Assembly: GCF_000519185.1 (NCBI RefSeq)
Contig: NZ_JAFA01000005.1
Coordinates: 186,001 to 250,000 of the forward strand
Direction: 5' to 3'
Length of the DNA stretch: 64,000 nucleotides
From: Paraburkholderia nodosa DSM 21604
GTDB taxonomy: Bacteria; Pseudomonadota; Gammaproteobacteria; Burkholderiales; Burkholderiaceae
This document shows, in pieces, positions 49,801 to 62,561 of this stretch. The position numbers were made by a program, and so were the translations under genes. A model generated the notes under the pieces. The model was not told the origin of the DNA. It searched no databases and saw nothing but the letters and a program-made list of their open reading frames with translations. Positions within the stretch are counted from its first letter, which is position 1; each line of letters opens with the position of its first letter.

Positions 49801-50829
49801 CGCAAGGTCCAGCAGATGCCGACGCCCGACACCTGCGCGCAAGGCACGTTCGTGCCGCCCACGCTCATCGAGCTCGACAGCCTCGACGAACTCAAGCGCG
49901 AAGTGTTCGGCCCGGTGCTGCACGTAGTGCGCTATCGCCGCAGCCAGCTCGACAAGCTGCTCGAGCAGATCCGCGCAACGGGCTACGGCCTCACGCTCGG
50001 CATTCACACGCGTATCGACGAAACGATCGCGCACGTGATCGGCCGCGCGCACGTAGGCAACATCTACGTGAACCGCAACGTGATCGGCGCGGTGGTGGGC
50101 GTGCAGCCATTCGGCGGCGAAGGCCTCTCGGGAACGGGTCCGAAGGCGGGTGGCGCGCTGTATCTTTCGCGTCTGCTCGCGAAGCGTCCGGCTGGTTTGC
50201 CGAAGTCGCTCGCGGATGTGCTCGTCGTCGACGCGCCGCAAGGTCCTGAAGGCAACGGCGCGCCGCAATCGGCCCAGTCCGCGCTCACGACGCTGCGCGA
50301 CTGGCTCATTGCCGAGCGCGAGCCCGCGCTCGCGGCACGCTGCGACGGCTACCTCGAATACGTGCTCGCGGGCGCCACGGCGGTTCTGCCGGGCCCGACG
50401 GGCGAGCGCAACACCTACACGCTTTCGGCGCGCGGCACGGTGCTGTGCGTGTCATCGACGGCCACGGGCGCCCGCGCGCAACTCGCCGTTGCGCTCGCAA
50501 CGGGCAACCGCGCGCTGTTCCAGGGCGCGGCAGGCGAAGCGCTGGTGAGCGCATTGCCGGCGGCACTGAAGGCGCACGTGGCGATCAAGAAGACGGCGGA
50601 TGCCGACTTCGACGCAGTCCTCTTCGAAGGCGACAGCGACGAGCTGCTCGCACTCGTGAAGGAAGTGGCCAAGCGTCCTGGCCCGATCGTCTCGGTGCAG
50701 GGCGTGGCAGCGCACGCGCTCGCCAACGGCGATGAAGATTACGCTCTCGAACGACTGCTCGCGGAACGTTCGGTCAGCGTGAATACGGCAGCAGCAGGCG
50801 GTAATGCAAATTTGATGACGATCGGTTAA
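46885..50829 (+). CDS. putA: Trifunctional PutA: proline dehydrogenase, P5C dehydrogenase and repressor
   Basis: The 1314-residue protein has an N-terminal ribbon-helix-helix DNA-binding domain (TTLGVKVDDLLRSRLKDAA, about residues 3-45), a FAD proline dehydrogenase barrel (to about 560; SIKLSALHPRYSRAQ, MVRLVKGAYWDTEIKRAQ), and an ALDH domain (about 640-1120; catalytic Cys in FDSAGQRCSALRVL). A C-terminal extension folds over the ALDH site. It oxidises proline to glutamate in one protein. GAAGGA precedes the ATG at 46885. The RHH domain and the GTTGCA dyad imply autoregulation. Confidence 0.97.
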   Translation: MASTTLGVKVDDLLRSRLKDAATRLERTPHWLIKQAIFAYLEKIEHGQLPPELNGHVGATDLAEGATADDDEAASHPFLEFAQNVQPQSVLRAAITAAYRRPEPECVPFLIGEGRLPANLTGDVTKLATKLVETLRAKGTGGGVEGLIHEFSLSSQEGVALMCLAEALLRIPDRATRDALIRDKISKGDWKSHVGHAPSLFVNAATWGLMITGKLVTTNSETGLSSALTRMIGKGGEPLIRKGVDMAMRLMGEQFVTGENISEALANSRKFEARGFRYSYDMLGEAATTEADAQRYYASYEQAIHAIGKAAGGRGIYEGPGISIKLSALHPRYSRAQQERTMGELLPRVRALAVLARRYDIGLNIDAEEADRLELSLDLLEALCFDPELAGWNGIGFVVQAYQKRCPFVIDYIVDLARRSRHRIMVRLVKGAYWDTEIKRAQVDGLEGYPVYTRKIYTDVSYLACAKKLLGAPDAVYPQFATHNAYTLSAIYHLAGQNYYPGQYEFQCLHGMGEPLYEEVTGPLSQGKLNRPCRVYAPVGTHETLLAYLVRRLLENGANTSFVNRIADASVPVAELVTNPIDDAAKVVPLGAPHAKIPLPRELYGSERFNSMGLDLSNEHRLASLSSALLASAHHPWRAAPMLADTDIADSAARDVRNPADHRDLVGTVAEATSEHVSAALSHAVAAAPIWQATPVEARADCLARAADLLEAQMHTLMGLIVREAGKSLANAVAEIREAIDFLRYYSTQIREEFSNDTHRPLGPVVCISPWNFPLAIFMGQVAAALAAGNTVLAKPAEQTPLIAAQAVRILREAGVPAGAVQLLPGNGETVGAALVADHRTRAVMFTGSTEVARLINKTLSERLDSEGRPIPLIAETGGQNAMIVDSSALAEQVVADVLQSAFDSAGQRCSALRVLCLQDDVADRTLEMLTGAMKELAVGNPDRLSTDVGPVIDIDAKRGIDTHVAGMREKGRKVQQMPTPDTCAQGTFVPPTLIELDSLDELKREVFGPVLHVVRYRRSQLDKLLEQIRATGYGLTLGIHTRIDETIAHVIGRAHVGNIYVNRNVIGAVVGVQPFGGEGLSGTGPKAGGALYLSRLLAKRPAGLPKSLADVLVVDAPQGPEGNGAPQSAQSALTTLRDWLIAEREPALAARCDGYLEYVLAGATAVLPGPTGERNTYTLSARGTVLCVSSTATGARAQLAVALATGNRALFQGAAGEALVSALPAALKAHVAIKKTADADFDAVLFEGDSDELLALVKEVAKRPGPIVSVQGVAAHALANGDEDYALERLLAERSVSVNTAAAGGNANLMTIG

Positions 50830-50925
50830 GCACAAGCGATACTGTCGGTCGTCTCAAGACAAGGAAGCGGCAAGGCCCATAGAAACCGAAGCCGCTCGTT
50901 TGATACCTGGTACCAAGGAGAAGCA

Positions 50926-52074
50926 ATGCAACACACGATGAAGCAGCTGGCAGGCGCAACGCTTGTTGCCGCCCTGTCGCTGGCGGGGACTGCGCACGCA
51001 CAACAAGCCGAAGACGTGAAGATCGGTTTCGCCGGTCCGATGACGGGTGCGCAGGCGCACTATGGCAAGGACTTCCAGAACGGCATCACGCTCGCAGTCG
51101 AAGACATGAACGCGACGAAGCCCGTGATCGGCGGCAAGCCGGTTCACTTCGTGCTCGACTCGGCCGACGATCAGGCCGACCCGCGCACGGGCACGACGGT
51201 CGCGCAGAAGCTCGTCGACGACGGCATCAAGGGCATGCTCGGTCACTTCAACTCGGGCACGACGATCCCGGCTTCGCGCATCTACGCGAACGCAGGCATC
51301 CCGCAGATCGCCATGGCGACGGCGCCTGAGTACACGCAGCAAGGCTTCAAGACGACGTTCCGCATGATGACCTCGGACACGCAGCAGGGTTCGGTCGCAG
51401 GCACGTTCGCAGTGAAGAGCCTCGGCATGAAGAAGATCGTCGTGATCGACGACCGCACGGCTTACGGCCAGGGTCTCGCCGACGAGTTCTCGAAGGCTGC
51501 GAAGGCTGCGGGCGGCAACATCATCGACCGTGAATACACCAACGACAAGGCCGTCGACTTCAAGTCGGTCCTGACGAAGGCGAAGGCGATGAATCCCGAC
51601 CTGGTCTATTTCGGCGGCGCGGATTCGCAAGCGGCACCGATGGTCAAGCAGATGAAGTCGCTGGGCGTCAAGGCCCCGCTGATGGGCGGCGAAATGGTTC
51701 ACACGCCGACCTTCCTGCAGATCGCGGGTGACGCGGCGAACGGTACGGTGGCGTCGCTCGCCGGCCTGCCGCTCGACCAGATGCCGGGTGGCAAGGACTA
51801 CGTCGCGAAGTACAAGAAGCGCTTCGGCGAAGACGTGCAGACGTACTCGCCGTACGCCTACGACGGCGCAATGGCGATGTTCGACGCCATGAAGAAGGCC
51901 AACTCGACGGATCCGGCGAAGTACCTGCCGTTCCTCGCGAAGACCAGCATGCAGGCGGTCACGACGTCGGACCTCGCGTACGACACGCGCGGCGACCTGA
52001 AGAACGGCGGCATCACGCTGTACAAGGTTGTCGACGGCAAGTGGACGACGCTGCAAAGCGTGGGCGGCAAGTAA
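50926..52074 (+). CDS. Branched-chain-type ABC transporter substrate-binding protein (orphan)
   Basis: The 382-residue periplasmic protein has a signal peptide ending AGTAHAQQ before AEDVKIGFAGPMTGAQAHYGKD. It is a LivJ/LivK-type binding protein, closer to true branched-chain amino acid binders (HFNSGTTIPASRIYANAGI) than the cluster A or B copies. CAAGGAG precedes the ATG. No permease or ATPase gene is adjacent, so it must share components with another Liv system. It lies 96 bp after putA. Confidence 0.92.
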   Translation: MQHTMKQLAGATLVAALSLAGTAHAQQAEDVKIGFAGPMTGAQAHYGKDFQNGITLAVEDMNATKPVIGGKPVHFVLDSADDQADPRTGTTVAQKLVDDGIKGMLGHFNSGTTIPASRIYANAGIPQIAMATAPEYTQQGFKTTFRMMTSDTQQGSVAGTFAVKSLGMKKIVVIDDRTAYGQGLADEFSKAAKAAGGNIIDREYTNDKAVDFKSVLTKAKAMNPDLVYFGGADSQAAPMVKQMKSLGVKAPLMGGEMVHTPTFLQIAGDAANGTVASLAGLPLDQMPGGKDYVAKYKKRFGEDVQTYSPYAYDGAMAMFDAMKKANSTDPAKYLPFLAKTSMQAVTTSDLAYDTRGDLKNGGITLYKVVDGKWTTLQSVGGK

Positions 52075-52097
52075 GCGCCTGAGCTTCGGCTGAAGTA

Positions 52098-52134
52098 AAA
52101 AGCCCCGCAGAATCGAAAGATCTGCGGGGCTTTT
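52098..52134 (+). terminator. Intrinsic terminator after orphan SBP
   Basis: AAAGCCCCGCAGA (from 52099) and TCTGCGGGGCTTT (52121-52133) form a long stem followed by TTTTG; the A/T flanks make it usable on both strands, serving the convergent ThDP-enzyme gene too. Confidence 0.85.
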
Positions 52135-52197
52135 GTTTGTGCGCTCGCAATGGCTCATCCAGCGTAAAAGGTGAGCTTGTTCAGGATTCCTTTTCAG

Positions 52198-53916
52198 TCA
52201 TTCTCCGCGCATTTTCCTGCCTGCATCGCGAATCTGTTCGAGCGTGGCCGCAGGCGTGCTCGCTTCCTTCGTCACACGGATCTCGATCAGCGCGGGCTTG
52301 CCTGCCGTGAGCGCACGCTCCAGCGCGGGGGCGAATTGCGCCGTGGTCGTGACGACTTCGCCGTGCGCGCCGAACGACTGCGCAAATGCCGCGAAGTCGG
52401 GGTTCGTGAGCTGCGTGCCGTGCACGCGGTGCGGATAGTGGCGCTCCTGATGCATGCGGATCGTGCCGTAGTGCGCGTTGTTCACGACGATGAACACGAC
52501 ATTCAGGCCGTACTGCATCGCCGTGGCGAGTTCCGACGAAGCCATCATGAAGCAGCCGTCGCCCGCGAGCGCGACCACGGTGCGCAAGGGGTAGAGCGAC
52601 TTCGCGGCGATCGCGGCGGGCACGCCGTAGCCCATCGCACCGCTCGTGGGCGCGAGCTGCGAGCGGAAGTGGCGATACGCGAAATGGCGATGCAGCCACG
52701 TTGCGTAATTGCCCGCGCCGTTCGTGACGATCGCGTCGTCGGGCAGGCGTGCGCGCAGCTGCTGCATGACTTCGCCGAGTTGCACGTCGCCGGGCATCGG
52801 CAGCGGCTTGCGCCATGCGTGCCACGCATCGTGCGCTTCAGCGGCGCTGCCGGCCCACGCGGGTTGAGCGGGAGCGGGCAGTTCTGCGAGCAGCGCTGCG
52901 AATTCCACGAGGCCCGAAACGATCGGCAGATCGGCTGCATAGACGCGGCCGAGTTCCTCCGCGCCCTGATGTACGTGAATGAGTATTTGCTTCGTTTTGG
53001 GAATGTCGAAGAGCGTGTAGCCGCCCGTCGTCGATTCGCCCAGGCGCGGACCGAGTGCGAGCAGCACGTCGGCTTCGCGGATGCGCTTCGCGAGCGCGGG
53101 ATTTACGCCGAGACCCACGTCACCCGCGTAGTTGGGGTGGTCGTTGTTGAGCGTGTCCTGAAAGCGGAACGCGAGGCCGACCGGCAATTGCCAGTTCTCG
53201 ACGAAGCGCTGGAAGTCCGCACAGGCCTGCGGGTTCCAGCCATGGCCGCCGGCGATCACGAACGGCTTCTTCGCACCCGCGAGCAGTTCGCGCACGCGCT
53301 CCATCTGCGCGGCGGAAGGCGACGCCTGCACGCGTTGCGCGGGCGGTGCGATGGGTTGCGCTTCGGACGCGCGAATCTCGCCGCTCAGCATGTCTTCGGG
53401 CAGCGCGAGCACGACCGGGCCCGGCCGTCCCGACATCGCGACATGGAACGCGTGGCTCAGGTATTCGGGCACGCGGCGCGCGTCGTCGATCTGCGCGACC
53501 CACTTCGCCATCTGGCCGAACATGCGTCGATAGTCGATTTCCTGGAACGCCTCGCGGTCCATCTGCTCGCGCGCGACCTGGCCGATCAAGAGGATCATCG
53601 GCGTGGAGTCCTGGAACGCCGTGTGCACGCCAATCGAGGCATGCGTGGCGCCCGGCCCGCGCGTGACGAGCGCGACGCCCGGCCTGCCCGTGAGCTTGCC
53701 GATCGCTTCCGCCATGTTCGCCGCCGCCGCCTCGTGACGGCACACCACGGTTTCGATCTTCGTGGTTTCGTCGGACAACGAATCGAGCACCGCGAGATAG
53801 CTTTCGCCCGGTACGCAGAACACGCGCTCGACGCCGTTGGCGACGAGTGCATCGACGACGAGGCGAGCCCCGGTCGTGGTGGCTTCGGTGGTGGCGGATG
53901 CGTTCGGCTGCTGCAT
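52198..53916 (-). CDS. Thiamine-diphosphate-binding enzyme, acetolactate synthase-like
   Basis: The 572-residue protein has the three-domain ThDP layout: a Pyr domain with the catalytic Glu in CRHEAAAANMAEA, a central domain, and the PP domain with GDGCFMMASSELATAMQYGLN...NN. It decarboxylates a 2-oxo acid or makes acetohydroxy acids. There is no small regulatory subunit gene next to it, so it is probably a catabolic or atypical enzyme rather than IlvB. AAGGAGAC lies upstream of the ATG at 53916. It is downstream of sdaA, which makes pyruvate. Confidence 0.88.
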   Translation of the reverse strand: MQQPNASATTEATTTGARLVVDALVANGVERVFCVPGESYLAVLDSLSDETTKIETVVCRHEAAAANMAEAIGKLTGRPGVALVTRGPGATHASIGVHTAFQDSTPMILLIGQVAREQMDREAFQEIDYRRMFGQMAKWVAQIDDARRVPEYLSHAFHVAMSGRPGPVVLALPEDMLSGEIRASEAQPIAPPAQRVQASPSAAQMERVRELLAGAKKPFVIAGGHGWNPQACADFQRFVENWQLPVGLAFRFQDTLNNDHPNYAGDVGLGVNPALAKRIREADVLLALGPRLGESTTGGYTLFDIPKTKQILIHVHQGAEELGRVYAADLPIVSGLVEFAALLAELPAPAQPAWAGSAAEAHDAWHAWRKPLPMPGDVQLGEVMQQLRARLPDDAIVTNGAGNYATWLHRHFAYRHFRSQLAPTSGAMGYGVPAAIAAKSLYPLRTVVALAGDGCFMMASSELATAMQYGLNVVFIVVNNAHYGTIRMHQERHYPHRVHGTQLTNPDFAAFAQSFGAHGEVVTTTAQFAPALERALTAGKPALIEIRVTKEASTPAATLEQIRDAGRKMRGE

Positions 53917-53990
53917 GGCGGTCAAGTCTCCTTCAATCGTTACGTGATTACGTTCAGATGGTTCAGGCAAGGCGACAGCGCTTCAACGAA

Positions 53991-55379
<1,389 letters not shown>

Positions 55380-55474
55380 GGTACTGCTCCTGCTTGTCTG
55401 ACGTTGGTTGGTGGGGATGCAGCGCGATTCGCGGCATCGTTATTTCCGTGCCGCCGCCGCAACCCGCGCGCGTG

Positions 55475-56671
55475 TTACCGCGCCGGCAACGGCAGACAGA
55501 CGGCGAGCCACGCGGGCGGCGTGGGCGCGAGTTTCAGCGCGACTGGCGCAAAGCGGCCGTCGAGTCGCGCCGCGAGATGAAACAGTTCGGCGGCGTTTTT
55601 CGGGTCCCACTGGCCGGTGTAGCCCGGCAGGCCCGCTTCGCGCCGCTTCGCGTCGAACGGTACGTTCGAGTGCACGAATTCCTCGTGCGTTTTCTGGCCG
55701 AGCGCATAGGGCGTGAGCCAGTCGAGCGCGTTGGCGAGCGTGGTGCCGTTGGCCGCGCGTTCGGTCAGCCAGTTGCGGTTGTGGCGGCGCGCGGCGAGTG
55801 CGGCGGTCACGAGCGGCTGCAAATCGTAGGTCACGTAGTGCAGCGCGTCGCGCTCGGAAAAGTCGAGTGTCGAGCCGTCGGGCGCGACGTTGTCGCCGAG
55901 ATGCTCCACGAAAAGCCGCTGCGCAGTCGCGATCATCTTGCGGTTGTCGAGCGTGAACGCGATCATCGCTACCAGTTTGACCCGATGGCTCTGCCAGTTG
56001 TTCGCGAAATTTCCCTTGAGCGGGCGCGGCTGCGCGTCGATCTGCGCGATATAGCCGGTCGCGAAGCTGTTCAGGAATTGCATGGTCGCGTTGCGCGTTT
56101 TCACGGGCAGCGCGCTCGCGGTCAAGTCGTAGGCGAGTATCAGCCCCTCGAAACGCGTTTCGTCGATGGGATTGAAGCTCGGCTTGTACGTGGTGACCCA
56201 GGCGAGCAGAAAGCGGTCCACGAGCTTCAGGAAGCGCTCGTCGCTCGTCGCGCGCCACGCGAGCGCGGCGTTGCGCATGAGATCGAGTTCCTTCGCGGCC
56301 TCGACGCTCTGGTCGTAGATGCCCTCGTGCGGCAGCGTGCCCTCGGTGTGCAGGCGCGGCAGCGGACGCGGCGTGTCGTTCACGTGCGTCAGCACCTCGG
56401 CCACGAGCGCCTTCACGCCCGGATCGGAGTTGGTGCGCTCGCTCGATTGCAGCGCGGGTGCCGCACAGAAGTTCATGGCCGCGTGGGCCGTGCCGGCGAA
56501 AGTGCCGGTGAAGGTGGCGCAGGCCAGCGCCAGCGCGGCGGCAAGGCTCTGTGGCCGGCTTTGCAGCGCACCGCGCGCGTGCCGGGTCTGCCGGACCGAA
56601 TTCCGCGTTGCGGCATGCGGTAAGTCCCGCACCGAGTCCCGCAATGGAACCATTCGCACCTTCCGCGCCAT
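55475..56671 (-). CDS. Alginate-lyase-family (PL5-like) exported protein
   Basis: The 398-residue protein has a long signal region (LAAALALACATFTGTFAGTAHA) and an alpha/alpha barrel of the alginate lyase family. The usual NNHSYW catalytic motif reads NNWQSH here, and the usual LFYHNYAL-like motif reads ALHYVTYDL, so the key His and Asn are altered. It may act on another uronate polymer or be non-catalytic. The start could be the Met at residue 7. It separates gcvP from sdaA. Confidence 0.75.
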   Translation of the reverse strand: MARKVRMVPLRDSVRDLPHAATRNSVRQTRHARGALQSRPQSLAAALALACATFTGTFAGTAHAAMNFCAAPALQSSERTNSDPGVKALVAEVLTHVNDTPRPLPRLHTEGTLPHEGIYDQSVEAAKELDLMRNAALAWRATSDERFLKLVDRFLLAWVTTYKPSFNPIDETRFEGLILAYDLTASALPVKTRNATMQFLNSFATGYIAQIDAQPRPLKGNFANNWQSHRVKLVAMIAFTLDNRKMIATAQRLFVEHLGDNVAPDGSTLDFSERDALHYVTYDLQPLVTAALAARRHNRNWLTERAANGTTLANALDWLTPYALGQKTHEEFVHSNVPFDAKRREAGLPGYTGQWDPKNAAELFHLAARLDGRFAPVALKLAPTPPAWLAVCLPLPAR

Positions 56672-56788
56672 GCGCGACTCCCTGATTCAAGGCTGACAGG
56701 TGTGTGATGTTAGCGGTTTGCGGCGGCAAATGTGAGGGGGATGACGGCCGCTGCATTAACCGAAGATAGCGCAGCGGCTTCGCGCGGC

Positions 56789-59752
<2,964 letters not shown>

Positions 59753-59824
59753 AGGGATTCCTGCGGGCGCGGGCGGCGTTCTGAGCGCGCCGCCGCGCCG
59801 TGGCGGTTAAGGCGAGGTTGCGAT

Positions 59825-60205
59825 TTAAGCGCCGATCGCCTTTTCGTAGGCGGCGGCGTCGATCAGCGAGTCGAGCTTGGCGTCGGCGGCGGGCTTGATC
59901 TTGAAGAGCCACGACTCGTACGGCGCGCCGTTCACCTGGTCGGGCGTGTCGACGAGCGACGTGTTCGCTTCGATGATTTCGCCTGCGACCGGCGCGTAGA
60001 TGTCCGAGGCGGCCTTGACCGACTCGATCACGGCAACGGCGTCGCCGGCGGTGACCGCGCGGCCCGCTTCGGGCAGCTCGAGGAAGACGATGTCGCCGAG
60101 CGCTTCCTGCGCGTGGTCGGTGATGCCGATGGTCAGCGTGCCGTCGGCTTCGGTGCGGATCCACTCGTGCGATTCGGTGTATTTCAGATCGGCCGGGATG
60201 CTCAT
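59825..60205 (-). CDS. gcvH: Glycine cleavage system H-protein
   Basis: The 126-residue lipoyl carrier has [13 protein letters not shown] at the start and the lipoylated lysine in [15 protein letters not shown]. It shuttles the aminomethyl group between P- and T-proteins. It lies 75 bp after gcvT. Confidence 0.97.
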   Translation of the reverse strand: MSIPADLKYTESHEWIRTEADGTLTIGITDHAQEALGDIVFLELPEAGRAVTAGDAVAVIESVKAASDIYAPVAGEIIEANTSLVDTPDQVNGAPYESWLFKIKPAADAKLDSLIDAAAYEKAIGA

Positions 60206-60280
60206 GGTTGCTCCAGTGCGTGGTTCGGTTTTTGTTGCTCGAAAAGGGGAGGGCGTGCGCGCTGGCAGGATCCTCGCGGA

Positions 60281-61399
60281 TCAGGCGGCGAGCACCTTGC
60301 CGTTGCGCACGAACGGCAGTTTTACCACGCTTGCGGGAAGGGCTTTGTCACGGATCTGCACCTGTACGACATCGCCCGGCTGCACGCCCTGCGGCACGCG
60401 CGCGAAGGCGATCGATTCCTGCATGCTCGGCGAAAACGTGCCGCTCGTGATCTCGCCCTCGCCGTGCGGCGTGAGCACTTTCTGGTGCGCGCGCAGCACA
60501 CCGCCGGCCTTGCCGTTTTCCTTCTGCAGGATCAGGCCGACGAAGGCCGAACGCGAACCGTTTGCTTCCAGCGCCGGGCGGCCGACGAAGTCGCGCGGCT
60601 CCTTCAGGTCGACGGTCCAGGCGAGGCCGGCGTCGAGCGGCGAGACGCCGTCGTCCATGTCCTGGCCGTACAGGTTCATGCCCGCTTCGAGGCGCAGCGT
60701 GTCGCGCGCGCCGAGGCCACAGGGCTTCACGCCCTGGCGCTGCAGGGCGTCCCAGAACTCGCACACGGCGACAGCGGGCAGCACGATTTCGAAGCCGTCT
60801 TCGCCGGTGTAGCCCGTGCGCGCGATCATCAGCTCGCCGAACGGCGTGGCTTCGATCTTCGCGGCGTTGAAGGGTTTGAGAACTTCGGTGGCGCTGCGCG
60901 ACGAGGGCGCGACCTGCCAGACCTTTTCGCGCGCGTTCGGGCCTTGCACGGCGACGATCGCGAGATCGCGGCGCGGCGTGATGGTGAGGCCGAAGCCGCC
61001 TTCGGCGTTGAGCTTCTCGAACCAGGCGATGTCTTTTTCGGCCGTGCCGGCGTTGACGACGGTGCGGAACTGGTCGTCGGCGAAGAAGTAGACGATCAGG
61101 TCGTCGATCACGCCGCCTTCGGGGTTCAGCATGCACGAGTAGAGAGCGCGGCCCGCCGTGGTGAGCTTGGCGACGTTGTTGGCGAGCGCGCGGGAGAAGA
61201 ACTCGCGCGCCTTCGGGCCCGAAAAGTCGACGACGCACATGTGCGAGACGTCGAACATGCCGGCGTCGGTGCGCACGGCGCGATGCTCGTCGATCTGCGA
61301 GCCGTAGTTGACGGGCATGTCCCAGCCGCCAAAGTCGACCATGCGGGCGTTCAGCGCGCGGTGCGTGTCGTTCAGCGGGGTGCGTTTGAGTTCGGTCAT
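60281..61399 (-). CDS. gcvT: Aminomethyltransferase, glycine cleavage T-protein
   Basis: The 372-residue enzyme transfers a one-carbon unit to tetrahydrofolate and releases ammonia. [32 protein letters not shown] is the T-protein N-terminus; [13 protein letters not shown] and the C-terminal barrel region are intact. It is the first gene of the operon and is preceded by a tandem glycine riboswitch and a terminator. Confidence 0.97.
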   Translation of the reverse strand: MTELKRTPLNDTHRALNARMVDFGGWDMPVNYGSQIDEHRAVRTDAGMFDVSHMCVVDFSGPKAREFFSRALANNVAKLTTAGRALYSCMLNPEGGVIDDLIVYFFADDQFRTVVNAGTAEKDIAWFEKLNAEGGFGLTITPRRDLAIVAVQGPNAREKVWQVAPSSRSATEVLKPFNAAKIEATPFGELMIARTGYTGEDGFEIVLPAVAVCEFWDALQRQGVKPCGLGARDTLRLEAGMNLYGQDMDDGVSPLDAGLAWTVDLKEPRDFVGRPALEANGSRSAFVGLILQKENGKAGGVLRAHQKVLTPHGEGEITSGTFSPSMQESIAFARVPQGVQPGDVVQVQIRDKALPASVVKLPFVRNGKVLAA

Positions 61400-61436
61400 G
61401 GGGCCTCAGGCGGTCGCGAAAATTCGCGCGAAAACG

Positions 61437-61495
61437 AAAAAGGCCATGCAGGAAGCGCCGCAGGCACGATGCCCGTGGTCGGTTCTTGCATGGCC
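61437..61495 (-). terminator. Riboswitch-controlled terminator ahead of gcvT
   Basis: On the minus strand, GGCCATGCA (61495-61487) pairs with TGCATGGCC (61450-61442) and is followed by TTTTT. It sits between the second glycine aptamer and gcvT, fitting an expression platform that is disabled when glycine is bound. Confidence 0.75.
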
Positions 61496-61790
61496 CCTCT
61501 GTCCTCGGTACCTGAGAGATTGCGCCGTTGCCGCTGGCGCGCGCCCCTTCGGTGGGCAGCCTGAACGCGTGGGGGTTACGATCCGCCGCCGCCCGTTCTA
61601 CTGCCGCTCTCCAGAGTTGCGGACTGTGTGCCGCTTCGCGTCATCTCGCGCAAAAAGCGCAAATGCAGCGAATCAGCGGTCCGGCGCGCACGGTCCTTTT
61701 GCCTGAGAGTTTGTGGGTTGCCCCTTCGGCGGCGCCGGTTGCACTAGCGGAAGCGAGCTAAGGCAAACGGCGCGCTCTCCCGGCGCGCGC
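61490..61790 (-). promoter_or_regulatory. Tandem glycine riboswitch
   Basis: Two aptamers are read on the minus strand. Aptamer I spans about 61790-61682, with GGGAGAGCGCGCC, the conserved CCGAAGGGGCAA and CTCTCAGGCAAAAGGACC. Aptamer II spans about 61613-61493, with GGAGAGCGGC, CCGAAGGGGCGC and CTCTCAGGTACCGAGGACAG. These are the standard glycine-riboswitch conserved blocks. The site lies directly ahead of gcvT, so glycine should switch the cleavage operon on. Confidence 0.95.
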
Positions 61791-61794
61791 AGCG

Positions 61795-61824
61795 ATTGTG
61801 CGGGACGCCTCGGGGCTGTGTCAA
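61795..61824 (-). promoter_or_regulatory. Sigma-70 promoter of the gcv operon
   Basis: On the minus strand, TTGACA (61824-61819) and CACAAT (61800-61795) are 18 bp apart. The predicted start is at the edge of aptamer I, giving a leader of about 390 nt. Confidence 0.7.
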
Positions 61825-62007
61825 TGCGGAAAAATTCTGCGCGCGGCGCGGGCAATGGGCCGTGAGACTTGCTGGTATTGGCTTGCGCGGATCGGCAGCG
61901 CGCCATCCATCGCGCAGGGGAAAAACGGGGGCGGTTCGGGGCGGCCAGGAGGCGTGGCACGAACCGCGAACGCGCGGTCCGTGACGAGATTTCGATACGC
62001 GTGGCGC

Positions 62008-62382
62008 TTACTCGCCGATGGCGCGAGCGGCCGTGTCGAGTTCCTGGTTCAGCACGCGCTGCTCGTCGGGCGAGATGCCGCCGCCGTGCTGCGCGGCCAT
62101 GTCGTGCGCTTCGCCGCGGATCGTGTCGAGGCGGTGATGGAGCGCGCCGCCCTGGGGCGGCGGGTAGTAGCCCTGGCTCACGCGCATGTCGATGCGATGG
62201 CCCAGGTTGTCGATGCGGCCGTCGACCTGATGCAGGCGATCGACGGCGACCTCGTGCGGATTCGGGCCGGGCGGGGGCGGCGGAGCGGGGCGCGACGCCG
62301 GCTGGTTGACCACGCACGCGGCGAGGGTCGAGACGAGCGCGCCAGCGGCGATCAGGCGTAGAGCGTGGGTGTAGCGGGTCAT
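62008..62382 (-). CDS. Small lipoprotein of unknown function
   Basis: The 124-residue protein has a lipoprotein signal (LIAAGALVSTLAAC, lipobox LAAC) followed by a proline-rich linker (PASRPAPPPPPGPNP). A helical charged part follows (VDRLHQVDGRIDNLGHRIDMRVSQG) with a GYYPPPQGG loop. It is probably anchored in the outer membrane and may be a wall- or envelope-associated helper. I do not recognise a named function. Confidence 0.75.
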   Translation of the reverse strand: MTRYTHALRLIAAGALVSTLAACVVNQPASRPAPPPPPGPNPHEVAVDRLHQVDGRIDNLGHRIDMRVSQGYYPPPQGGALHHRLDTIRGEAHDMAAQHGGGISPDEQRVLNQELDTAARAIGE

Positions 62383-62561
62383 TCAGACTCTCCTTTGTCT
62401 TGTCGTTGCTGCCTTTTTTGTCCTGCATGTCCACAAACGTCTGGCGATTGCCGCGTGATGACCCCGCCGCGGCAACCAGATGTAACCATTTGTATGGACC
62501 TTTCAGCGGCGTCGGCGCAATGCAAGGTCGACGCCGCAGCCGAAAGCGCGCGCCAGCGCGC

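Noticed and set aside
46825..50268. An 1147-codon open frame on the minus strand opposite putA
   Set aside because: It lies wholly inside the well-supported putA gene, and its composition is that of antisense GC-rich sequence.
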